A DNA stretch of 64,000 nt from Clytia hemisphaerica (lineage: Eukaryota; Cnidaria; Hydrozoa; Leptothecata; Clytiidae). Made by a program: the position numbers and the translations under genes. Positions within the stretch are counted from its first letter, which is position 1; each line of letters opens with the position of its first letter. Below are positions 31,612 to 43,366 of this stretch, piece by piece. The notes beneath the pieces are model-generated. The model saw only the letters and a list, made by a program, of their open reading frames with translations, was not told the origin of the DNA and did no database searches. The stretch lies in the NCBI GenBank assembly GCA_902728285.1, contig CACVBU010001312.1, positions 744,001 through 808,000 of the forward strand, written 5' to 3'.

Positions 31612-32487
31612 AAGAAGGAGTTCAATACTTTATAAAATGTTTTCCTAACTTGAAAAGGAATTGATGGGATATTTAAAACACCCTAGATTGGAAAAGAATT
31701 CGTCAACCGATTGAAATTGTCAAAGCAATCAAATTCACACAAAACACCTAGTTCTAGGTGGATCAATTGTCTGCAGTGTTCCAAATAGTCGAACGTGCGC
31801 AACGCACTGGGCTCAACTTGAGATGCTTCCGATTATTCATAGGCCCAATTGTAGCAAAAAACAACAGCAAAATACAAAGTTGACATACACCAGTTGACAC
31901 CACTCCTTTTTGCACCTAGACCTAGTACACTGCAGTACTAAGTACATTTGACTATTACCAGGCTGGCACCTGGTCTTGAGCGGCCAAAGCTCAAGGTAAT
32001 CACTATTTGAAAACCTGTTAATACCCTAGGCAGCCCTACTTGCCCTAGTTTTCAATAATTTTGGAAACTTTGATGTCAAGATAAAGGTCTGGGGCCACTT
32101 GAAACATTTTTCATCAAATAGAAACATTTGAAAAATGAAATACGCAAAAAGTTGCTATTGACCGTGGGGTTAATAACGAAAAGAAAACATATACAAATCG
32201 GTTTCAGAAACAAAAAATGATTCAAAAAATTCATTAGCAGTTGTCTAGATGGAAACAGTTGCAGAAAACTTTTGAAACTTTTCATTGTAGTTACGTGATG
32301 GTTGTGACAGAAATTGTTTTGTTTGGGACAAGCTGGAGTTTTTACAAGCTCTTATTTGATTTTGTTGGTCGTTAACCAGTAATAAAACAATTTTGTTACT
32401 TTTTCTAAAGAATGCGTCATCTCTATCACTTCAAATGACCAATTAGTGAAGTATCTTATAAAAACTCCAGCTCATCCCTTTTGTTTA
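31612..32487. other. LTO1 upstream region, no other gene seen
   Basis: No coding frame is supported. The LTO1 promoter should lie here (or further away, if the transcript has a long outron). Confidence 0.35.
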
Positions 32488-32731
32488 CTAATTTTCGCGG
32501 GAACTAATTTTCACGGTTGAAAAAAAATATCCTAAAAAATGCATTTCGCAGGTTTTAATTAATTTAGCGTTTTTTTCATTCTGAAATTTTTGCGGGTTTT
32601 AATTTTCACGGTTTTGCCCTTTTTTGGACAATTTCTTTCATTTTCCTTGGATTTTCATTGGAAAAAATTCGCGAGCTCAAATTTTTGCGATTTTGACGAA
32701 AAAAGCTAAAATTAATTCCCGCAAAAATTAG
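32488..32731. mobile_element. MITE with CTAATTTTCGCGGG ends
   Basis: CTAATTTTCGCGGGAACTAA at 32488 matches the inverse of TTAATTCCCGCAAAAATTAG ending at 32731 with two or three differences. The 244-bp interior repeats GCGGGTTTTAATTTTCACGG-like words. No coding. Confidence 0.75.
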
Positions 32732-33704
32732 TTTCAATAAGGTAGGTTTCTCTGAGGTGAATGGCCGCCCACTAAAAAAAAGTTTAGCGATTGAAATGCA
32801 ACTTGTTTATGCTTCATTTTGATTGAATTTGTTTCAAATGGCCCTAGACCTTAAAAGGAGGGTGAAATTATAGACACGACACAAGTTCAGGAAAGAAAGA
32901 CACGCAGACAAAATAACGTAATAGTGCAATTCTATGTTGCCAGACTATTTTTAATGCCCTTTTAGTGTCCGCTTATCGGACGCTACCCCTTCTAAAATCA
33001 CTAAAATTTCAGTAAAATCAGCCTTTTTTGTAGTAAAATACTACAAAAAGTGCCCTTTTTGGTCACCAACGGACGCTACCATGCCTTTCTAAAATATGTC
33101 CTGGTTGCTTTTTATTAAACCTTTGTCATACCTTTTTCGAATTCAACAATGAATGACTCGATAATTATTTTGCCGTAATTCTTAGATGTTCCAGGATGTT
33201 CTTAACCTTATTCAACCTAGGCCTTTAGGGGCTGTTCAGAACTAGGGGGGGGGGCTGATCCTGTACCACCCCTTAACTTTTGATCTAGTGGGTCTTTTTG
33301 GATGAAATTTGGCACGCAAGATCCTTGTCACATAAGGTAACTTTTGACGGAATTTTTTTTTGATGACGTCACTCATTATGCCCAAAGTGAGCAAAGACCG
33401 AAAATTTAATAGCTATTGTATTCTAACAAAGGCTTTAGAAAAAAGTTTCCTGAGTTTTAAAATGATTAATTTATCCTAAATATTCATTAAATTACGGTTT
33501 AAAAAATAAATTTGTATTGGAAAAGTGTCAATTTTTGTGACATTTACTGTCAGAAATGCTCAAGGTGTGAAAATTTTTAGGTGTCAAATTTTTTTTTATT
33601 TTGAAGCTAAATAAAAGTTAGGAATTTACAGAAAATTTCATGGCAAAATCTCTTTTATTTCAGGAGCTATTACCAATAATTTGACCTCCGAACAGAAACA
33701 GCAA
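32732..33704. other. No gene seen; small repeats
   Basis: CGGACGCTACC occurs twice (about 32978 and 33063) around a hairpin TTTTTGTAGTAAAATACTAC. A G-run at 33245 begins another unresolved repeat. No coding. Confidence 0.35.
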
Positions 33705-34468
33705 AATTTGACTTTTTTTCTGGAAATGTAATTTGGACAACTTTTTCTGATAATTTAATCTATTTGAAGACTTTCTGCAAAAAAATTAATTCAAAATGTT
33801 CAAAATTGACCATTTGCCCCAGGGTTTTGTAAAATCGATATTTTCGAAAATTTGCGAAAAACAGGGTTTTTGCCTGAAAAAAAATCCTAAAACCAACTGT
33901 GTTGGTGCTACAGCCCTGAAATTGGGCCTTAAATGTTCCTTGGAAAAAAGTAGGATTAGAATGTAACAATGATATAGCTATATCATACATGAAAATTGAT
34001 AAAAGTAGGTTTTTAGGCCAAAAATGACCGAAAACGCAAAAAAATAGGGTTTTGCCTGAAAAAAATCCTAAATCCTGCTGTGTTTGTGCTGCAGCCCTGA
34101 AATTGGGCCCAAAATGTGCCTTGAAAAAAGTAGGATTTGAATGTAACAATGATATAGCTCTATCATATATATAAATTACAAAAAAAGTAGGTTTTTAGGC
34201 CAAAAATGACCGAAAACACGAAAAAATGAGGTTTTGCCTGAGAGAAAATGCTAAAACCTGCTGTGTTGGTACTACAGCCCTCAAATTGGGCCCATAATGT
34301 TCCTTGGGAAAAAGTAGGATTAGAATATAACAATAATATAGCTCTATCATATATAAATATTACAAAATATAGGTTTTTAGGTCAAAATTGACCGAAAAAG
34401 GCGAGAATTACACAAAATGGGGATTTTCAGTGCTTAAAGCATATTGAATCAATTTCTGACACTCTTAA
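33705..34468. repeat. Left arm with three ~182-bp subterminal tandem repeats
   Basis: Units begin near 33897, 34077 and 34259 (position of the CTGTGTT/GTGCTACAGCC word). Each contains TAGGTTTTTAGGCCAAAAAT and ATATAGCT(A/C)TATCATA. Confidence 0.85.
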
Positions 34469-35057
34469 AGGAATAGTGTATTGCTACAGTTGAACTCGAC
34501 AGCAAAGAAACTCGCTCATGTTTTTCCCGCAAAAAGTAAAACTACCCGAGTGAGTATTTCCCGTCAAGGGCGTGAGAAAACCGAACGAGATTCTAGTCTT
34601 GCTCAAAAAACGAGCTAGAAGAAAATGGCGACTGGAAAATCTTTATTGAGAAAAACTGTAATGTTTACGAGATCTTTATTGATCATTTTTTGGCTGAGCA
34701 GTGTTAATATTAACTGAAATAGGTCATATTATTATTGAACTAACATTATGGAAAGTTTCAAAGCATATTTTTCAGTGATACTCGAGATTCAGCTGGATAT
34801 GATTTTTAATGTGAAACTTTTAAGTGTCAAGCAAATAGGTAAAGCACCAAAATCATAAAGTGTTTTTATTCAACTATCTTTGTGCAAAGTTTCAATGTTT
34901 ATTTTTCTATGATGCTGAAGATACAAGAAGATATTTAATATCAAGATTGAATTCTTTTGCTAACCAATTTATACAGAACTATCTCTTCTCTTGCTTTCAG
35001 TTAAATAACAATGTAGTCAATTTTGAACACTCAAGAGGAGAAAGAGATTTCTATTTT

Positions 35058-35197
35058 CTCTCGAAAGTGTGCATATGGATCTGAGAAGTGAAATGAAACT
35101 CATCAACAAGACAAGAAAGACTTGTTCATCTCTCGAAAGTGTGCATATATGGATCTGAGAAGTGAATGAAACTCATCAGACAAGAAAGTCTTGTTCA
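35058..35197. repeat. Imperfect tandem duplication, about 70 bp per unit
   Basis: CTCTCGAAAGTGTGCATAT followed by GGATCTGAGAAGTGAA occurs at about 35058 and 35131 with small indels. It lies inside the TTAA element. Confidence 0.85.
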
Positions 35198-35490
35198 AAG
35201 AAGATTTTCATGGTTCGTACTTCAAAATATGGGACATTTTTGTTCATCCAATGACAAAATCAACTCTGGAGACTGTAGTCTACATAACTTCAGAATACTT
35301 CGATAGAATCATGGAACGCGGATATTATTTTCTCGATAAAAGCACTGTATCATGAGATTTTGCACGAACCAAATAAAATGAAGCGAAAAGTAACTCTACG
35401 ATGAACGAAAAACTCTGGTTCTGAGCATCATATTGTACTGATTTGGAATTTTATGAAATAATGTTGAGGAAGTAGCAGTAGGACACATTG

Positions 35491-35796
35491 GGCTATTCCA
35501 TTTTTAAACCATACAGGGGTATTGACGAACTTTTCCAGGGGGTTCTGAGCCTTGGTTTTCCAAGGGGTTTTTGTTCCTTTTTAAGTTTTTCCAAGGGGGT
35601 TATTGAAGGTTTCCAGGGGGTTCTCTCTTTATAAACTGACATCAATAGTTGTTTTCCAGCCCCTTTTTCACAAGATTTCACTTTCCAGAGGGGTCTACCC
35701 CCTAATTTCCAGGGGATGACTTGTTATTCAAAATTTCCAGGGGGGTTAGTGAAAAAGTTCGTCAATACCCCTGTATAAATTTTTTTTGGAATAGCC
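35491..35796. mobile_element. 306-bp MITE nested inside the TTAA element
   Basis: The ends are GGCTATTCCA and TGGAATAGCC, extended by ACAGGGGTATTGACGAAC and its inverse GTTCGTCAATACCCCTGT. CATTG flanks both sides (35486-35490 and 35797-35801), a 5-bp target duplication. The interior repeats TTTCCAGGGGG-like words. A similar end (TGGAATAGCCC) occurs at about 44252. Confidence 0.9.
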
Positions 35797-36886
35797 CATT
35801 GATTTGATTAAATTTAAAATCCTGTAACTATCATTGAAAATTAAGATCAAACCATCAATCAAGGGACTTTGTCTTCTTGTGCTTCTGGCATGGTTCGACT
35901 CTGAAGCTACATATCTCTGCATCCTTTTTGAAAGTCCTCGTACATGCTATGATTTGGGAACAGTTGAACATATTTTTCATGTATCAGTTTGTTTCGTTAT
36001 GGATGGACATAGCTGCATTTTTTACAGTGGTATGGATATGCTGCTGTAAGAAGAACTGTTTACATTTTAATTACGTTGTTAACTTGAGTGAATGTGGAAT
36101 ATTGGGACTGGTGTTGTATGAAGTGACGATAAAAACATATACTCAATGATAAAATTTTAAGATATTAAAACATTTTCTGCTAAAAAAAGGAAGTATTTTT
36201 TCACCAACAGTTTTGATAAAATTTTATTTTCTAGGTAACTTTTTTCCCTATGAAGTGCTACTGTGTGAAAAACCCTGAGGGTGCTTTAATTGAGAATTTT
36301 TTTTTGAATGGAAAGAAATATTTTGGAAGGCAACTTCAAAGAGGAGGTCATATTATTATTCAAATACTTTTGCATCACTCTTGATAAAAGTGCATCCATA
36401 AAGAATTTGTAAATACTTATATAGTTTTCAAAATCCAAATGTATATACAGGAATTTTGTAATGTGATGTTATTTTTTTCAAAAAATGTTCTATGCATTAT
36501 TTACTATTTGTTATTTTGTTCATCTGCTCTTGATGAAACACAAAGAACACAGGAAAACAAAAAAGAACTGATTATATCTTCTCATCTCACAATCTCTTTG
36601 TGTATAGAAAAACTCTTGTGTAGTATTTACATTTGTGAATCAATTTTGGCATAGCAAAACAGAAAATTTCCTTCATATAAGTATGATACAAGACAAGAAA
36701 TTACACGAAAGATTTTTCATTCCCCTCCCAACTTTTCGCAAAGTATTTTTCGGTTTGTTTACATTACGAAAACGAAAGTGAAATCCCGTTCGACCAATCA
36801 AATTGTAAACTTTTATCGCGCTCGACCAATCAAATTCCAGACACGTGACCATAATATTTTGATTTGCGTAGCAATACACTATTCCT

Positions 36887-37087
36887 TTAAGTGCTTTAAA
36901 GTAATAAAATAGATGTTTCATTATATATAATTTAGTACAATAAGCTATCCTAATGGCAAAATTGAGTAAAAATTTGGGTTTTTCAGGGATTTTTTATAAA
37001 AATACCCCCTAAATAGCGGAAAATAGCGAATTTTGAGCTTTCATAACTTTTAAAGGCTCAAATTCAAGACTTTGAAACTTGGCATAA
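36887..37087. repeat. Inner continuation of the palindrome's left arm
   Basis: This segment is the inverse of about 38727-38935 in the right arm (for example TAAGCTATCCTAATGGCAAA), and resumes the arm after the TTAA element. Confidence 0.85.
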
Positions 37088-37187
37088 CGAATGAAAACTA
37101 TTTGAACTGTTAAAATAACAAGCTAATTTCTAAAAATTATGAATCTCAAAACTCATTCTCAATCTCAAATCTTAACAAACGAACATT

Positions 37188-37595
37188 GGGGTTGCATACC
37201 TTTTAATGTTCAAAACCAAAAAACTGAAACTGTTTCACTAAACTGCAAATGGTTTGGGTTTGTTTGATTTCTAGGATCTTGCCTGAAGTCACAGCAACGA
37301 ATTTCAAAATGGTAGCCCAGCTGAAGAAAACCTTAAAGCTTGGGGCTTATGCATGCGTGCGCTTAGCGAACCAGCGTAAACAAGGTGTAGTTCTTGGTTA
37401 GAATAATGGTTTAGCAAAACAAAAAATCAAATGGTGCAGTTTGTTTGCTAAACCCTCGGTTTAGCGAACGAAGAAAACACAGAAAAAAGACTGTTGGCTT
37501 TGATCGTCTGTTTAGGTAAACTTTTAAATGAATCAATGCGTTCGCTAAACCCTCTGTTTCACTTTTTTAGGTTTTTGGCTAAATGGTATGCACCC
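37188..37595. mobile_element. MITE-like inverted repeat inside the palindromic transposon
   Basis: GGGGTTGCATACC (37188-37200) faces GGTATGCACCC (37585-37595). Inner matches include AACCAAAAAACTGAAAC against GTTTCACTTTTTTAGGTTT. GTTTAGCGAAC/TTCGCTAAAC palindromes recur in the loop. No coding. Confidence 0.7.
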
Positions 37596-37657
37596 TGGAA
37601 CTGAAAGAACTAAAAAAACTTAGCAAAAAGAAAAAAAAATTCAGAAAATTTTTCCAC

Positions 37658-38711
37658 TTAATCAACATTTGTCATCTCAAAGATAATAAGTCTCTGAGTG
37701 CTGAACTTGCTTATTTCTAAGCAAGGCTTGATGGACACTACAGAGTTTCTATGTATGGTTACATTGTCAGAGTTCGAAGGCCATTTCCAAAGACTTTTCA
37801 TTTGGTCATTTACACTAACAGGTGTCATGAAATTGCATTTCACATCTTCTGTACCAACTCTCACAACTTCACCTAAAAAGCAAAAAGAATGTGTCATTAC
37901 TAAGTAAAAGATCAGGTATTTCTTTCATTATTCAACACAGTATTATACATACTTAAAGATGAAATAAAATCTAACCTGGGTAAAAACCATCCTCAAATGT
38001 CTAATAAGAAAATCTCCAACAATGGGTTGCCAATCTGAATCTCTTGCCTTTCTAACCTATACAGTATATTGAAGAAAATGATAGATAAACTTTGAAATCT
38101 AGAGCATATTGAAATGATAACTTAAGTGCTTGTTTCTCCTCTGATTGGTAAATGAATTCATTTATCCTGAAAAACACAAAGGTTCATGGAATAGGTGGGT
38201 TTAAGATTTAAAGTTACCTCTTTTCCTCTAGAATTTTCTTGTTCATTGTGTTGAGTAATACCATCCATCAATTCATCTTGCCACCTTCCACCTCTGCTTC
38301 ATTGTCATTTTTGCTTGCATTATTATTGATTGCATTCTCAAGATCCATCATGTCAGCTAAAACTCTAAATTCCAGTTGAGATGTGATAAGAGTCCTCAAA
38401 TTCTTCACCTTCTGCTCAACTGTTAAGCCACATTTTTTAAACAAGGGACTCGTCGTCTTCACTTTATAAAAGGTGAACTTTCTGAACCTGATCTCCAAAT
38501 CCAATGCTTTTTGAAGCCCTTTTTCTGTACCATTCCAGTCTTGAACCAGGGTGTCAAGCTCTTCAATTGTAGTGATTTGCCCTTGGTGGGAATTTTTGCA
38601 AGCAGATACACACCTGATAACTTTGTTGCTGGTTGCTAGCTTGACTGCATCTTCTTCATCAACATTGCTGGCTATCAATTCTTTTTGTTTTTGATCAAAT
38701 AGCAGTTTCAA
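37658..38711 (-). CDS. Transposon-encoded protein of the palindromic element, spliced and partly broken
   Basis: The main exon (38711-38268) starts MKLLFDQKQKELIASNVDEE next to the inner edge of the right arm. It contains NKVIRCVSACKNSHQGQITT and GLTVEQKVKNLRTLITSQLE, and ends in an acidic EAEVEGGKMN. A +1 frame continues RWQDELMDGITQHNEQENSR to a donor (GAG|GTAACT) near 38217. A later exon (37872-37658, acceptor TTTTTGCTTTTTAG) reads GEVVRVGTEDVKCNFMTPVS and SLWKWPSNSDNVTIHRNSVV. A V-W-x-W-P barrel-like tail is common in cnidarian DNA-transposon ORFs (inference). The exon phases do not join cleanly, so either a frameshift or a missing exon must be assumed. No catalytic DDE core is visible. 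Confidence 0.5.
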
Positions 38712-38726
38712 TAGCTTTCTTTAATT

Positions 38727-39871
38727 TTGCCAAATTTCAAAGTCTTGAATTGAGCCTTTAAAAGTTATGAAAGCTCAAAAATCGCTATTTTCCACTATTT
38801 TGGGGGTATTGTTGATAAAAAATCCCTTAAAAACCCAAATTTTTGCTCAATTTTGCCATTAGGATAGCTTATTGTACTAAATTATATACAGTATAATGAA
38901 ACATCTATTTCATTACTTTAAAGCACTTAAGAGTGTCAGAAATTGATTCAATATGCTTTAAGCACTGAAAATCCCCATTTTGAGTAATTTTCGCCTTTTT
39001 CTGTCAATTTTGACCTAAAAACCTATTATTTTGTAATTTTTATATATGATAGAGCTATATTATTGTTTATTTCTAATCCTAACTTTTTCCCAAGGAACAT
39101 TATGGGGCCCAACTTCAGGGCTGTAGCACCAACACAGCAGGATTTAGGATTTTTTTCAGGGAAAACCCCATTTTTTCGCGTTTTCGGTCATTTTTGGCCT
39201 AAAAACCAACTTTAAATAATTTTCATGTATGATAGAGCTATATCATTGTTACATTCTAATCCTACTTTTTTCCAAGGAACATTTTAGGCCCAATTTCAGG
39301 GCTGTAGTACCAACACAGCAGGTTTTAGGATTTTTTCTCAGGCAAAACCCCATTTTTTTGCGTTTTCGGTCATTTTTGGCCTAAAAACCTACATTTTTTG
39401 TAATTTTTATATATGATAGAGCTATATCATTGTTACATTCTAATCCTACTTTTTTCCAAGGAACATTTTGGGCCCAACTTCAGGGCTGTAGCACCAACAC
39501 AGCAGGATTTAGGATTTTTTTCAGGCAAAACCGCATTTTTTCGCGTTTCTCGGTCATTTTTGGCCTAAAAACCAACTTTAAATAATTTTCATGTATGATA
39601 GAGCTATATCATTGTTACATTCTAATCCTACTTTTTTCCAAGGAACATTTTAGGCCCAATTTCAGGGCTGTAGCACCAACACAGTTGGTTTTAGGATTTT
39701 TTTTCAAGCAAAAACCCTGTTTTTTGCAAATTTTCGAAAATATTGATTTTACAAAACCCTGGGGCAAACGGTCAATTTTGAAGATTTTGAATGAATTTTT
39801 TCACAGAAAGTCTTAGAATAGATTAAATTACCAGAAAAATTTGTCCAAACTGCAATTCTGAAAAAAAGTCA
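38727..39871. repeat. Right arm with four ~182-bp subterminal tandem repeats
   Basis: The word GGGCTGTAGCACCAACACAG (once TAGTACC) lies near 39118, 39300, 39484 and 39665. This arm has one more unit than the left arm and lacks the TTAA insertion, so it preserves the pre-insertion sequence. Confidence 0.87.
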
Positions 39872-40860
39872 TTTCATCATACACCCTACCCCTAGGTAGA
39901 ATAGGGTTAAGAATAAAGAACTCCTTTGTTTTTGGCGGTAAAAATTTTTAAAATGTTGCTGTTCTTCTGACAAACTGTCTTGTTGTTTTATTTTAGATTT
40001 GTTTTTTTCTATAACGACTTAAGTAAACAGATTTTGTTAAAAGATTTTGCTTTGTTTTGAAAAGAATTCAAATGTCTTAATAAATCAAGAGGTCGCTAAT
40101 TAAGTTCAAAAACATAAAACAAAAGAAAAGAGAGAAAAAAAGAAAGCAAGTCAAGAATTATAATCAATCAATCAAAAAAAAACTTATCGAACAACTCAAA
40201 GTCATCTTTTAAAAGAACAAAAACATTGCTTGCGAAAACAAGAGACACACAGAAAACAGACATACAGACTACATCTATTAATATATAGATAAACACAAAG
40301 CCTAACATATATGATACAAAGCTACAAGGCCCAACATTTAAAGTCAAGTCTGCTCAAGCCAACATTATTTAGGTCTAAAACCCCAGAAATAAAAAATATC
40401 ACTTTTGCATTTTTTGACAAAAGACTGGGAGAAAAGCTTAAGAAGACATTGTAGTGAGTGATGCACAACTTAATAAAAACAGAAAGCTGGCAATTTAACT
40501 GGGTGAATTGCAGAAAAATAGTACAATGTCCTGTCCGCATCGGCACTTTTTGAGGACCCATAACTCAACTTTGGCAAATGCAATTTCTAAGAACTTCACA
40601 TTTTTGTGAACTCTACTAAATAGCCTTCCTTGGATTGTTATAGAATTTGTTTGTTACAGCCCCAATCCTGAGAAAAATGTTGCAGACGGGACACTTTGTT
40701 GCGGACAGGACAAAAATTTTTTCGCTCATAGCTAGTACATGTAATCTCAAGAAAAATGATACTGCTGCAAAAAGCATGTGGTTCCCTCTAGTTCATTGGC
40801 TTGATATAGTTAGAACATTAAAGTTGTCTCAAAAAAAGAGAAATTAAGACTTTTGTGCAA
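39872..40860. other. No gene seen
   Basis: AT-rich DNA with dispersed TTGCGGAC(G/A)GGAC words (about 40679-40710, again near 40989 and 41161) that mark an unresolved repeat family. No coding frame is supported. Confidence 0.35.
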
Positions 40861-40979
40861 GGCTCGAAATAACGATTTCCAGTGGGTCGGACATAATGTC
40901 TGATCAGGGTTGCTTTAGCTTGAAAATTATGATTTTTGGGTCGGACATGAAGCTATTTGGGCGACCGTTATTTCGAGCC
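40861..40979. mobile_element. 119-bp GGCTCGAAATAACG MITE
   Basis: GGCTCGAAATAACG (40861-40874) and CGTTATTTCGAGCC (40966-40979) are exact inverted ends. The loop contains GGGTCGGACAT twice. A partial inverted copy (CATAATTTTCAAGCTAAAGC) is at about 48593-48630. Similar CTCGAAAT-ended MITEs are widespread in marine invertebrates (recollection). Confidence 0.88.
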
Positions 40980-41771
40980 CTGTTGTGTCGTTGCGGACGG
41001 GACAAATTTTTGGACTGTATTAGTTTTTACCAGTTAAAAAAGATTATTTAAAGGCAATAAATGTCTTTAACGCAAGAAACCATTTAATATGTCACAACAA
41101 CAAAAAATGGGGGTCCTCTAGTTCCCATATCTTCACTTGTAAGCATAAATGGAGCTTTTGTTGCGGATGGGACACCCAACTGCACATAATTTTGAAACAA
41201 GCAATCTTTGACATGCAAGCTTTCAAGGAAGAAATAAGTAGGAGAGCGACGAATCACTAAAGTAACAAAGACAATGCATGTGAAGCATGCAAAATTTTTA
41301 CAAAGTCGTGCACGTGAACCAATTTTAGCCAAGTGTACCCACAAGGTACTAACTGCAAATTCCAAAAATCAAATATGACCTACCACGGTACTAACCGTCA
41401 TGATGTCTGGAACCAACTGCATGACCCCCCATCCCAATAATTTTTGAAGTCTCCAAGCTGCCTCCCCCTAAGAAACTTTATCATCCCTATGCTAAAATTT
41501 GAGGGCCGTGCGTGCAAGCCGGAAAACAAAAAACCCAAGACTTCAGCATCGGGGCTGTTTATTTTGGTTTTCAAAGCAGTCAAAGAAATAAAATACATGA
41601 CAAAGTAACAATTGGCATGGAATTAACTTGTCTAATATTGATACCATAACCAGACGATCGACGATCAAACCAATCGAACCAAATTGAACGCAATCGACCG
41701 ATTGAAATACGATTGTCGAACGCAATCAAATCTCAATCGAATATTGGATGTTGGGAAGCTGCAAGAATAAA
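40980..41771. repeat. Repeat-rich stretch, no gene; poly-C and AATCGAAC-rich pieces
   Basis: About 41400-41510 is a poly-C-tract repeat of the kind seen in VPS28 introns (TGCATGACCCCCCATCCCAA). About 41640-41760 is rich in CAATCGAACC and AACGCAATCAAAT words. No coding. Confidence 0.5.
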
Positions 41772-41930
41772 GCCAGACGATCTCAATTGAACGGAATCGA
41801 CGATCGAACCAGTCTAACAACAATCGAACCAATTGAATATTACCCAGAATTTTGACGTTCGATTGAGATTCAATTGCATTCGACAATCGAAATTCAATCA
41901 GTCGATTCCGTTCGATTGAGATCGTCTGGC
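41772..41930. mobile_element. 159-bp palindromic MITE of the CAATCGAAC family
   Basis: GCCAGACGATCTCAATTGAA (41772) is mirrored by TTCGATTGAGATCGTCTGGC (ending 41930), with about 31 bp of terminal inverted repeat. The interior shares AATATTACCCAG with repeats at 45070 and 45515. Confidence 0.85.
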
Positions 41931-42852
41931 CATAACTGGATTAAATTTTGCTTGAATTTCAAATCTTTGAGATTTTTGGCCATTTTCGTGAAAAATTAGT
42001 CCTCATGAAATTTATCATCCAAATTTTGGCCAAAACCTTTAGGAAAATGTAAGAAATTTGGTGAAACTGAGGTTGATTTGCAAAAATTTGTCCACACGAG
42101 AATTAAACTACTTTTGACGGTATTTCTGGTAAAATTTTCTTTGCCATGAGTAAACATCCACGAGTAGCATCAACAACCTACACCCATATCCACAAACAAC
42201 CATTACACCTTCCCCGTGATTCAAACTTCTCAGAAATGGCCTGGAAAAATGTGCGCTCCACCGTTGTGTATAAAATTGTTTGGGAGGTAAACAAACGCGT
42301 TTTTGCCTGCGAGGGGTTAGGCAAAGTGGGTTTGATGTTCTGTTTACCGTTGACCGCCCGCATGCTCTTGAGCCGCCGCTCAAAAAAGTTCATTATTTCT
42401 TAAAAACTCATTATTTTCTTATTTTCCTGTGCCAAGCTATCCAAAACACTCAACGTGAATCAAAAATAACATCTTCGCTAACAAAATGTACGCCTCGAGT
42501 AAAAGACATGGTTCCAATCACGTCCGCAAATGGGACAGGCATTTTATTAAGCAGTGGGCGGCTACAAGGGCGTTTTAAAAATTCGCGTTTTAGATGCGTC
42601 TTGTCATGTCATTTTGATTCCGAAAGTGAAAGCAGCTCGATTTCACGGTGGAATCGTGAAATTCAACTTCGTTGGAGATGGGAAGCACCAGGTAGGAATA
42701 ATGAATAATGAATAATGAAATTTTGCCGCATCAAATATTTTTTACAATGCGACGGTAAACAGAACATCAAATTCCCATGCCATTGCCTTAGGGAAAGTGG
42801 GTTTTCAGCTTTTAACTTTTAATAGCGATCTTCTTTTGGCAAAAGATTTCCA
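41931..42852. other. No gene supported
   Basis: Overlapping short frames on both strands around 42146-42400 reflect higher GC rather than a clear gene. ACGGTAAACAGAACATCAAA at about 42750 is an inverted match of sequence near 42330-42350, so a decayed inverted-repeat element is likely. Confidence 0.35.
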
Positions 42853-43366
42853 GGGTGGTATAATACCATGAATAGATTGAACATACTAAAATTTGAGGGG
42901 ACTTTGTTTGACAGAACTTGAGAAAAGCTAAAAAAAAAAAAACTTTCCCTAAAAGGAAGCGCAGGCAAAAACGGGTTTGTTTACTTCCAGAGACCAAACT
43001 GTGGAGAGCATCAAAATAATGCGCGCGCATCTGTTTTACGAATTACGGGAAAGGTGTATCAAAGTTAGTTTTTGGTGGCAGGTTTGGATGGCTCCCCTAA
43101 ATATTTCAAAATTTTGGTTGGCCTAACGCCGATAACCCTGGTCTAATTCTGATAGAGTGGTATAATATCATGAATAGATTGAACATACTAAAATTTGAGG
43201 GGATTTTGTTAGACAGAACTTAAGAAAAGCTCAAAAACCAACTGCAACTTTCCCTAAGAACGCAGCAGGCACAGGCAAAGACGGGTTTGTTTACCTCCAG
43301 AGACCAAAGGATAGAGAGCATCAAAATAATTCGCATGCATTAGTTTTACAAATTACAGGAAAGGTG
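42853..43366. repeat. Two direct copies of a ~210-bp block, about 303 bp apart
   Basis: GTGGTATAAT(A)CCATGAATAG, GGGTTTGTTTAC(T/C)TCCAGAG and GAGCATCAAAATAATNCG recur in order at about 42853-43060 and 43156-43366 with some 10-15% divergence. No coding. Confidence 0.85.

Larger units (their letters stand above)
34469..36886. mobile_element. 2.4-kb TTAA-target element (Kolobok/piggyBac-type) inserted in the left arm
   Basis: 19-bp perfect terminal inverted repeats AGGAATAGTGTATTGCTAC run 34469-34487 and inverted at 36868-36886. TTAA flanks both ends (34465-34468 and 36887-36890). The right arm of the host palindrome shows the empty site CACTCTTAAGTGC with one TTAA, which confirms insertion with TTAA duplication. 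TTAA duplication is shared by the piggyBac and Kolobok superfamilies; the AGG end favours Kolobok (inference). No intact transposase ORF is present. Confidence 0.92.
33705..39871. mobile_element. Large palindromic DNA transposon with ~1-kb terminal inverted repeats (6.2 kb including insertions)
   Basis: The left arm (33705-34468 continued at 36887-37087) and the right arm (38727-39871) are inverted copies, from the outer GACTTTTTTTC(T/A)G to the inner AAGACTTTGAAA(C/T)TTGG. Each arm holds subterminal tandem units of about 180-184 bp: three in the left, four in the right, marked by CTGTGTTGGTGCTACAGCCC. The unique interior (37088-38726) encodes a minus-strand gene. The left arm is split by a 2.4-kb TTAA element. 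Exact ends and target duplication are unresolved. Confidence 0.85.

Noticed and set aside
33760-34149. Minus-strand 129-codon ORF with internal repetition
   Set aside because: It is produced by the ~182-bp subterminal tandem repeats of the palindromic transposon, which happen to be open in one frame.
42108-42708. Several overlapping 70-140 codon ORFs on both strands
   Set aside because: Frames overlap on opposite strands without a best one; locally higher GC and repeat words explain the openness.
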